Part shown: positions 58,486 to 64,000 of the stretch, piece by piece | How positions within the stretch are numbered: the first letter of the stretch is position 1 | Layout: each line of letters begins with the position of its first letter | Source of the DNA: Auritidibacter sp. Marseille-P8566 | GTDB taxonomy: Bacteria > Actinomycetota > Actinomycetes > Actinomycetales > Microbacteriaceae | NCBI GenBank assembly: GCA_945895375.1 | Contig: CAMDEE010000002.1 | Span: 1 to 64,000, forward strand | Reading direction: 5' to 3' | DNA: 64,000 nt | Notes under the pieces: generated by a model | The model's database searches: none | Seen by the model: the letters and a program-made list of their open reading frames with translations, nothing else | Told to the model about the DNA's origin: nothing | Made by a program: the position numbers and the translations under genes

Positions 58486-59610
58486 TTAGACCGCTTCAAC
58501 TGTGTCAGGAAGATCAGCTAGCCCAAATGAATGCTCAACGGACCAAGAAATCCAAACCTTTTCGCCCAACTCAGTCACAGGAGACTTACCGACGTTCTGA
58601 GCAAACACAGTGATGTTACCCAGCTCAGGAACCTCAATCAGATACTGGTTGCTAACACCGGTGAATCTGATATCGATGATTTCACCTGGACCCATGACAT
58701 TTGTCGCTGAGTTAGCAGCCGGCTTCTCACTTGAGAAGGTTGCCTTCTCAGGTCTAAAGCCAATAGCAATCTTTCCTGTGTGCTTCTCGGCACGTGCCTT
58801 CGGAACAGAAATCTTACTACCTGCAATTTCAATGCTGATTGAGTTTGCTGAACTTGATTCGACTTCCCCTACCAAAAGGTTCGACTGACCCAAGAACTTA
58901 GATACGAACACAGTCTTTGGTCTGTCATAAAGAGCTTCTGGTGCTCCCATCTGCTCAATACGTCCCTTGTTCATAACCGCAACGGTGTCTGCCATGTCCA
59001 TGGCTTCTTCTTGATCGTGGGTTACATGCAAGAAGGTAAGCCCAACTTCTATCTGGATAGCTTTCAACTCAATCTGCATCTCACGGCGAAGCTTTAGGTC
59101 CAGTGCGCCAAGTGGCTCGTCAAGTAGCAAGAGAGAAGGGCGGTTAACCAATGCTCTAGCTAGAGCAACACGTTGCTGCTGACCACCGGAAAGCTGCTGA
59201 GGCTTACGGTCTGCAAGATGTGCCAATTGAACTAGATTCAGTGCTTCCTTAGCCTTGACAAGGGGGTCATCGATTTTCCTCTGGCGCAGTCCAAACGCAA
59301 CATTTTCCAACACATTCATGTGTGGGAAAAGTGCGTAGGACTGGAACACAGTGTTAACTGGACGCTCATGGGGCTTAGTGCCAGTTACGTCCTCGCCACC
59401 AATAAAGATGTTTCCAGTGGTAGGAGTCTCTAGGCCTGCAACCAAACGAAGAGTTGTAGTTTTACCGCAACCTGATGGACCAAGCAGAGCAAAAAACTCT
59501 CCGGCTGGAACATGTAGGTCAAGTTCTTCAATTGCCGTGAAACCAGGAAACTCCTTGCGGATCTTCTTAAGTTCTAAGTCAGCTCCACGGGCAATGAATT
59601 CCTTTGCCAC
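58486..59610 (-). CDS. potA: polyamine ABC transporter ATPase PotA-like
   Basis: Energises import by ATP hydrolysis. The 374-residue protein has Walker A GPSGCGKT at 44-51, the signature LSGGQQQR at 140-147, Walker B LLLDEP at 161-166 and a C-terminal TOBE domain (about 290-365). Its start overlaps the potD stop by one base, so the two are translationally coupled. Family members can carry other cationic or organic solutes; polyamine is inferred from potD and neighbours. Confidence 0.9.
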   Translation of the reverse strand: MAKEFIARGADLELKKIRKEFPGFTAIEELDLHVPAGEFFALLGPSGCGKTTTLRLVAGLETPTTGNIFIGGEDVTGTKPHERPVNTVFQSYALFPHMNVLENVAFGLRQRKIDDPLVKAKEALNLVQLAHLADRKPQQLSGGQQQRVALARALVNRPSLLLLDEPLGALDLKLRREMQIELKAIQIEVGLTFLHVTHDQEEAMDMADTVAVMNKGRIEQMGAPEALYDRPKTVFVSKFLGQSNLLVGEVESSSANSISIEIAGSKISVPKARAEKHTGKIAIGFRPEKATFSSEKPAANSATNVMGPGEIIDIRFTGVSNQYLIEVPELGNITVFAQNVGKSPVTELGEKVWISWSVEHSFGLADLPDTVEAV

Positions 59611-60842
59611 TACGCGCCTAGTTTGATTTTTTGGAATGCCTTGGTGAATGCCTGCTCTTCAGCACCGTCAAGCGCTCTAAAGCCCTGAGTCAAAGACAAG
59701 AATTCTTCGCTAGGGAAAATGAGCTGGTTATCTGCAAGAGCTGGGTCAAGCTTGATGGCTTCTTCCTTGGCACCAACTACAGGTGTGATGTAGTTCACAT
59801 ACGCTGCCAATACTGCTGCGTTGTATGGGTCGTAGTAGAAGTTCATTAGCTTCTCAGCGTTCTTCTTGTGGGTAGCTCCCATAGGAATTACGAAACAGTC
59901 AGCTGAGATAGTTCCACCTGATTCTGGAAGAACAAACCCGAAGCGGTCGTAGCCTGCTTCTGCGTTCAACTGAATGATGTCACCTGACCAAGCAATAGCA
60001 ACAATTGTGTCTCCGTTAACTAGATCATCCTTGTAGCTGTTTCCCTTGATACGAGCAATCTGACCGTCAGAAACCTTCTGGCCAATGATGTCGATTGCGT
60101 TCATGAATGCATCTTCGGTAAGGCTGTTCGCGTCACCAATTGAAACACCCTGGTCCATCAAAACAATTCCAACGGTGTCGCGCATCTCGCTTAGAACACC
60201 GATACGTCCCTTGAGTGCTGGATCCCATAGATCTTCTAGAACTGCAGGAGCTTCTTTACCGGTTGCTGATTTGTATGCCTCTTTGTCGAAAGCAAAACCA
60301 GCAAGAATACCCTGGTAAGGAAGAGACTTTGTTCGCTGTGGGTCATATGACTCACCTAGGTAAGCAGGCTGAAGGTTCTTCTTGTTTGGAAGATTTGCAT
60401 CATCAAATGTCTGAACGAATCCCTGGTTGATCCAACGTGCTGCCATCCAAGAAGTTGGGCAAGTGATGTCTGCACCAATGTCTTGACCTAGAGCTAGCTG
60501 GTCTTTAACTTTTCCGTAGTATGAGTCGTTGTCATCAAAGTCTTCGCGGTAGGTAACTTCAATACCAGTTTCGCTCTTGAACTTTTCTAGAGTTGGGTAG
60601 TTACCGTCATCATCAACGTCTACGTATAGTGACCAGTTGCTCCAGATAAGAGATGGGTCTGAATCACTCACGTCAGTAGCTGGAGTCAAAGCAGAATTTT
60701 CTGCTGGAGCACATGCTGCAAGTAGCGCTGCCGCTGAAGTTGCAACTGCACCACCAAGGACCGCTCGACGAGTTACTTTGTGGGCTAAAGCAGCTTTAAC
60801 CATTTCGCGTAGTTGTGGATCTTCTGGAAGGTTCTGATTCAT
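59610..60842 (-). CDS. potD: polyamine ABC transporter substrate-binding lipoprotein
   Basis: Extracytoplasmic binding protein of the PotD/PotF type. The 410-residue protein has a twin-arginine signal TRRAVLG (24-30) followed by a lipobox LAAC with acceptor cysteine C44, so it is probably exported folded by Tat and anchored as a lipoprotein. The mature part begins with an acidic, low-complexity segment, then SLIWSNWSLYVDVD, where aromatic and acidic residues resemble the polyamine site. Putrescine versus spermidine cannot be decided. The ribosome site AAAGGAG precedes ATG 60842. It is the first gene of potDABC. Confidence 0.9.
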   Translation of the reverse strand: MNQNLPEDPQLREMVKAALAHKVTRRAVLGGAVATSAAALLAACAPAENSALTPATDVSDSDPSLIWSNWSLYVDVDDDGNYPTLEKFKSETGIEVTYREDFDDNDSYYGKVKDQLALGQDIGADITCPTSWMAARWINQGFVQTFDDANLPNKKNLQPAYLGESYDPQRTKSLPYQGILAGFAFDKEAYKSATGKEAPAVLEDLWDPALKGRIGVLSEMRDTVGIVLMDQGVSIGDANSLTEDAFMNAIDIIGQKVSDGQIARIKGNSYKDDLVNGDTIVAIAWSGDIIQLNAEAGYDRFGFVLPESGGTISADCFVIPMGATHKKNAEKLMNFYYDPYNAAVLAAYVNYITPVVGAKEEAIKLDPALADNQLIFPSEEFLSLTQGFRALDGAEEQAFTKAFQKIKLGA

Positions 60843-60866
60843 AACCTTTTGCTCCTTTTATACAAG

Positions 60867-60881
60867 GGCCGTCAGACGGCC
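60867..60881. promoter_or_regulatory. perfect palindrome in the potD leader
   Basis: GGCCGTC-A-GACGGCC, a 7-bp perfect inverted repeat with a single central base, 25 bases upstream of the potD start codon and next to its ribosome site. It may be an operator for a repressor or, as RNA, a hairpin that affects potD translation. The remaining gap to ald (60882-61077) contains AGAGC/GCTCT (61045-61060), a small hairpin before the ald ribosome site, and TATTCT as a possible ald -10. Confidence 0.55.
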
Positions 60882-61077
60882 GTGTGGGCACCGACTGCGC
60901 GAAAGAACGCATTAATTTAAATAATGCCATACCCCACAAGATTTCTAGGCAAAAAGAGCAAATCTGTGAAACTCATTTCGGCCTATTTTTCGCTCCATTT
61001 GGGCTCAAACAAAGCCCTCAAATTTGGGGTATTCTGGTCATGGCTAGAGCAAAGTAGCTCTGACCCAGAGGAGAAAC

Positions 61078-62193
61078 ATGAAGATCGCTGTCCCCGCAGA
61101 GATCAAAAATAACGAATTCCGCGTGGCTATTACTCCAGCGGGAGTTCATGAACTCGTAGCAGCAGGCCACGAGGTATTTATTCAATCAGGAGCTGGCAAA
61201 GGCTCAAGCATCTCAGACGAGGATTACTCCTCAGCAGGAGCAAAGATTCTTCCTGACGCTGTCACCACCTGGAACACAGGTGAAATGGTCCTGAAGGTCA
61301 AAGAACCTATTGCCAGCGAGTATGGCTTCCTTCGTCCAGGCCTAGTGCTTTTCACTTACCTTCACCTAGCAGCAGAACTTGAACTGACCAAGGAACTGGT
61401 TGCCAAGAAGGTAACTTCAATTGCTTACGAAACTGTTCAAACCCCAAACAGACAACTCCCCCTTCTTGCTCCTATGAGTGAGGTTGCTGGTCGACTATCA
61501 GCACTCGTTGGTGCACAGACACTGTTTGCTCAAAATGGTGGACATGGAATTCTTCTTGGTGGTGTCCCTGGCACAAGATCAGCAAAGGTTGTGGTTCTTG
61601 GTGGTGGAGTTGCCGGAACAAATGCAATCGCTATGGCCGTTGGCCTTGGTGCTGATGTAACAGTTCTAGACACCAACATCAACCGTCTAAGAGAACTTGA
61701 TGCTTTGTATGCAGGTCGACTAAAGACTTTAGCGAGCAACAGCTTCGAAATCGATAGAGCAGTTACTAATTCCGACCTTGTTATCGGATCTGTCCTTATC
61801 CCGGGAGCCAAAGCTCCAAAGCTTGTTACCAACGCACTGGTTAAAAAGATGAAGCCAGGATCTGTTCTTGTTGATATTGCAATCGATCAGGGTGGTTGCT
61901 TTGAAGACTCAAAGCCAACCACGCACGCTGAACCGACATTCAAAGTTCATGGGTCTGTTTTCTACTGTGTTGCGAACATGCCTGGTGCAGTTGCACACAC
62001 TTCAACTTATGCCCTAACTAACGCAACTTTAAGTTATGCGAAAGCTATAGCAAACAAGGGTTGGCTTCTAGCCTGCCAACAGGACTCAGCTCTAGCACTA
62101 GGGCTAAACACGCATGATGGAGCGTTGGTTAGCCAACCTGTAGCTGAGGCTCACGGACTTGAGTTTGCTGACGTAGCGAAGGTTCTGGCATAG
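61078..62193 (+). CDS. ald: alanine dehydrogenase
   Basis: NAD-dependent oxidative deamination of L-alanine to pyruvate and ammonia, or the reverse. The 371-residue protein has the substrate residues R15, K75 and H96 in FRVAITP, KVKEPIA and YLHLAAE, and the nucleotide motif LGGGVAG at about 173-179. Length is exactly that of the family. The ribosome site GAGGAGAAAC precedes ATG 61078. Beside aminotransferase and polyamine genes it may recycle alanine formed from pyruvate. Its 3' end overlaps the convergent FtsK/EccC-like gene by 65 bases, unusually long. Confidence 0.96.
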   Translation: MKIAVPAEIKNNEFRVAITPAGVHELVAAGHEVFIQSGAGKGSSISDEDYSSAGAKILPDAVTTWNTGEMVLKVKEPIASEYGFLRPGLVLFTYLHLAAELELTKELVAKKVTSIAYETVQTPNRQLPLLAPMSEVAGRLSALVGAQTLFAQNGGHGILLGGVPGTRSAKVVVLGGGVAGTNAIAMAVGLGADVTVLDTNINRLRELDALYAGRLKTLASNSFEIDRAVTNSDLVIGSVLIPGAKAPKLVTNALVKKMKPGSVLVDIAIDQGGCFEDSKPTTHAEPTFKVHGSVFYCVANMPGAVAHTSTYALTNATLSYAKAIANKGWLLACQQDSALALGLNTHDGALVSQPVAEAHGLEFADVAKVLA

Positions 62194-63709
62194 CCAACTG
62201 AATCGAAAGATTCTTAAACCAACCTCTACCAGGTGGTAATTTTTCATTCCACTGGTTCTTGGGTAAACCAGACGCCAGATGCTGATCTAAGTTGCCCTGT
62301 CGAAGATTGATAATGTTTTCAAATCTTCGTTGGAGAGACAGCGGCATGAGAAAGGAACTCGACATTGCGCAGATTACCTGCCTGCCAGCTTGAAATGCCT
62401 CCTCTAGTTCCTGAGTAGTTGGGCAATCCAGCACGATGGCATCCGTCACACTAGACGCGTTCAAACAAAACATTGATTTGCCCGAGCCTTTAGCCCCGAC
62501 CACCAAAAGTGACGCGCCATTCAGATCAGCAAAAGAAAACCTTTCGAATCTGTGCTGAAGAGGTATGTCAAAGATTCCTAGCAAGCCATCTTGTGAGGTT
62601 ATCTCAAGTGGCAGGCCGTTGGTCCAGCCCGAAACTAGCTCCGGATAGAGCTTTGCCTCTCCAATCATCGGTATTGCTTTTGATATAGGAAAGTCAAAGG
62701 AAATGGTGTTACTCCCCCAAATTGCCAAGGCTCTTGAAGAGTTCGAGACACTTGCTCGAACATTAGGGATAAGGGAAATCAAATCGCCTGGATCCATAGC
62801 CCCTAAAGCAAAACGCATAGTTAGGTTCGCAATTAGGGCTCTGGGTATGCCTGATAGTGATTGGCTGGTAGCAATCAAGTGCACGCCTAGCGACCTTCCT
62901 CTAGCCGCAATTGCTTCAAGCGTTCCAATGGCAAGGGGGTGTGAGGTAACGATTGCTGGTAACTCATCGGCCAACACAATCATTCTGGCAAGCTCAGGTA
63001 ATTGCTCTATAGAAGATTTCCCTGCGTTAGCCAACAAGTGCTCACGCCTCTTGAGTTCGCCTGATAGGTACTGCCAAAACCTTTCATGCCTAACCTCATC
63101 TAAGTCTGTGATTAGGGTCAATGCGGCGGGGTGCTCATCGAGCTTTCTAAGCGCAGCACCTCCCTTGAAATCAACAAGGACTAGTTGCAACTTTCCTACT
63201 TGAACTCCGACCAACATAGATGAGGTAATCAGCTTTAGAAACTCGCTCTTACCTGAGCCCGTGGAGCCAACGATAAGGGCGTGAGGACCATCGTTGACTA
63301 AATCAAACTCAAGATTATTACCCTCAGCTACCCCTGCCCAGAACGGTAACTGCCCTGCTCTGGTTGATCGATAAAAGGACTCCTCTAGTTCTTCGGTTCG
63401 CTTTCTCACATCTCTCTCTGCAGAGAGCTTGCTGAAGTGATCGAAGAAGATGTCGCTGTATTGTTCCTTGAAAAACCAGCCTGACTTGGGTAGCTGTTTA
63501 TCCCCTATGGCCAGAGCACTCGGAGTTACCCAAATGGGCTGATCGCTGAAATCATCATCCTTCTCTTTCTTGCCCCGACGCATTAGAGCCATGGTTAAAG
63601 CAGCAGATAAAACACTCACAAAAGTGAACAGAGCAAACTGCCACATTCCCGTAACCAGCGCCATCACAACACCTAGAAGCAGTCCAGGAATCAGGGCAAA
63701 CCAGCGCAT
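62129..63709 (-). CDS. FtsK/EccC-like membrane ATPase with two ATPase domains
   Basis: About 526 residues from ATG 63709 (MRWFALIPG); the frame extends to TTG 63775 but that start lies within a terminator-like hairpin. Two membrane helices (about 4-22 and 26-44) precede the first FtsK/SpoIIIE domain with Walker A GSTGSGKS (148-155) and Walker B IVLADE (244-249), and a second, shorter domain with Walker A GAKGSGKS (405-412). This is the layout of EccC, the motor of type VII secretion, but with a single pair of ATPase domains and no FHA domain. No WXG100 substrate or other secretion gene is nearby, so secretion is not established. The last 20 codons overlap ald. An isolated DNA translocase is an alternative. 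Confidence 0.85.
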   Translation of the reverse strand: MRWFALIPGLLLGVVMALVTGMWQFALFTFVSVLSAALTMALMRRGKKEKDDDFSDQPIWVTPSALAIGDKQLPKSGWFFKEQYSDIFFDHFSKLSAERDVRKRTEELEESFYRSTRAGQLPFWAGVAEGNNLEFDLVNDGPHALIVGSTGSGKSEFLKLITSSMLVGVQVGKLQLVLVDFKGGAALRKLDEHPAALTLITDLDEVRHERFWQYLSGELKRREHLLANAGKSSIEQLPELARMIVLADELPAIVTSHPLAIGTLEAIAARGRSLGVHLIATSQSLSGIPRALIANLTMRFALGAMDPGDLISLIPNVRASVSNSSRALAIWGSNTISFDFPISKAIPMIGEAKLYPELVSGWTNGLPLEITSQDGLLGIFDIPLQHRFERFSFADLNGASLLVVGAKGSGKSMFCLNASSVTDAIVLDCPTTQELEEAFQAGRQVICAMSSSFLMPLSLQRRFENIINLRQGNLDQHLASGLPKNQWNEKLPPGRGWFKNLSIQLAMPEPSLRQQTQVREPQLQVG

Positions 63710-63744
63710 GAATAGATGTTGCCTCAATCCCGAGGTAAAACTAA

Positions 63745-63774
63745 TGCCCGTTACCTTTATGTGGATAACGGGCA
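63745..63774 (-). terminator. probable terminator after the aldehyde dehydrogenase
   Basis: TGCCCGTTA (63745-63753) and TAACGGGCA (63766-63774) form a 9-bp perfect stem, extended by two pairs after a one-base bulge. It begins about 20 bases after the aldehyde dehydrogenase stop. The following TTAGTTTTACC is only partly U-rich, so termination strength is uncertain. Confidence 0.6.
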
Positions 63775-63794
63775 ATAGGTTTGAAACTTGAGAA

Positions 63795-64000
63795 CTAGTC
63801 TCCGATGTAGCTCATGACGTGCTTGATACGGGTGTAGTCCTCGAAACCATACATTGACAAGTCTTTTCCATAACCTGAGTGACGGAATCCACCGTGAGGC
63901 ATTTCTGCAGCTAGTGGTATGTGGGTGTTGATCCAAACACAACCGAAGTTCAAGCCCTTCGCAAAGCGCATTGCTCTAGTGTGGTTGCTTGTCCAAACAG
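63795..64000 (-). CDS. aldehyde dehydrogenase, C-terminal part (gamma-aminobutyraldehyde dehydrogenase type)
   Basis: The last 67 residues of an NAD(P)-dependent aldehyde dehydrogenase; the rest, including the catalytic cysteine, is beyond the window. The frame closes with TAG at 63795-63797. The visible segment FGCVWINTHIPLAAEMPHGG, then FRHSGYGKDLSMYGFEDYTR, is typical of the family, and EMPHGG with SGYGKD is characteristic of gamma-aminobutyraldehyde dehydrogenases (PatD/YdcW). With gabT and potDABC this supports a putrescine-to-GABA route. The assignment rests on a short tail and is tentative in substrate. Confidence 0.8.
   Translation of the reverse strand, partial: VWTSNHTRAMRFAKGLNFGCVWINTHIPLAAEMPHGGFRHSGYGKDLSMYGFEDYTRIKHVMSYIGD

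Overview
The window reads as a chromosomal segment of a free-living actinobacterium, most likely of the family Microbacteriaceae. The 16S rRNA 5' end, the order of conserved genes (infC-rpmI-rplT, priA-sseB-DUF1844, lexA beside a LysM gene, recA-recX-DUF3046, clgR-pgsA-ftsK, ribF-truB-rbfA-infB-ylxR-nusA) and family hallmarks such as PriA, ClgR, DUF3046 and ThyX all point there. By eye the base composition is lower in G+C than is usual for the family, spacers are very short, and many genes overlap; together this suggests a streamlined genome, perhaps an aquatic small-genome lineage. The lineage is an inference and G+C was not computed. No tRNA, CRISPR array, insertion sequence or prophage was found.

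Layout. 1-843: 5' part of a 16S rRNA gene on the minus strand, with its leader and two promoter candidates. 844-13339 (minus): tyrS, arginine genes argCBFGH (without argJ, argD or argR), pheST, an rRNA/tRNA methyltransferase, rplT, rpmI and infC, the last probably starting at a non-standard AUC codon. 13546-17759: DUF1844, sseB and the histidine genes priA, hisH, hisB and hisC. 17793-26595: an SOS/translation block: LysM protein and lexA around a shared promoter region with LexA boxes, hflX, an RsmC-like methyltransferase, dapF, miaA, miaB, recX, recA (its own SOS box) and DUF3046. 26703-37944: clgR, cinA C-terminal domain, pgsA, ftsK, RNase J, dapA, a thioredoxin/DUF4395 pair on the plus strand, thyX, a small membrane protein, dapB and an M16 peptidase. 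37959-53984: pnp, DUF805, rpsO, ribF, two small membrane proteins, truB, rbfA, infB, ylxR, nusA (no rimP), proS, ispG, a site-2 protease and dxr.

54068-64000 is the most accessory part: gabT and a second class-III aminotransferase (plus), a complete polyamine-type ABC transporter potDABC (minus), alanine dehydrogenase (plus), an orphan two-ATPase FtsK/EccC-like membrane protein (minus) and the C-terminus of an aldehyde dehydrogenase resembling gamma-aminobutyraldehyde dehydrogenase (minus, cut by the window end). Together these could import putrescine and convert it through 4-aminobutanal and GABA to succinate semialdehyde, with alanine dehydrogenase recycling alanine if pyruvate is the amino acceptor.

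Most of the window is core chromosome with strong synteny to other Actinobacteria. I see no clearly new defence or mobile system. The points most worth checking are the AUC start of infC, the compact SOS hub, the missing argJ/argD/argR and rimP, reciprocal stop-codon overlaps at convergent gene ends, candidate leaderless promoters, the unusual second aminotransferase and the orphan EccC-like ATPase.
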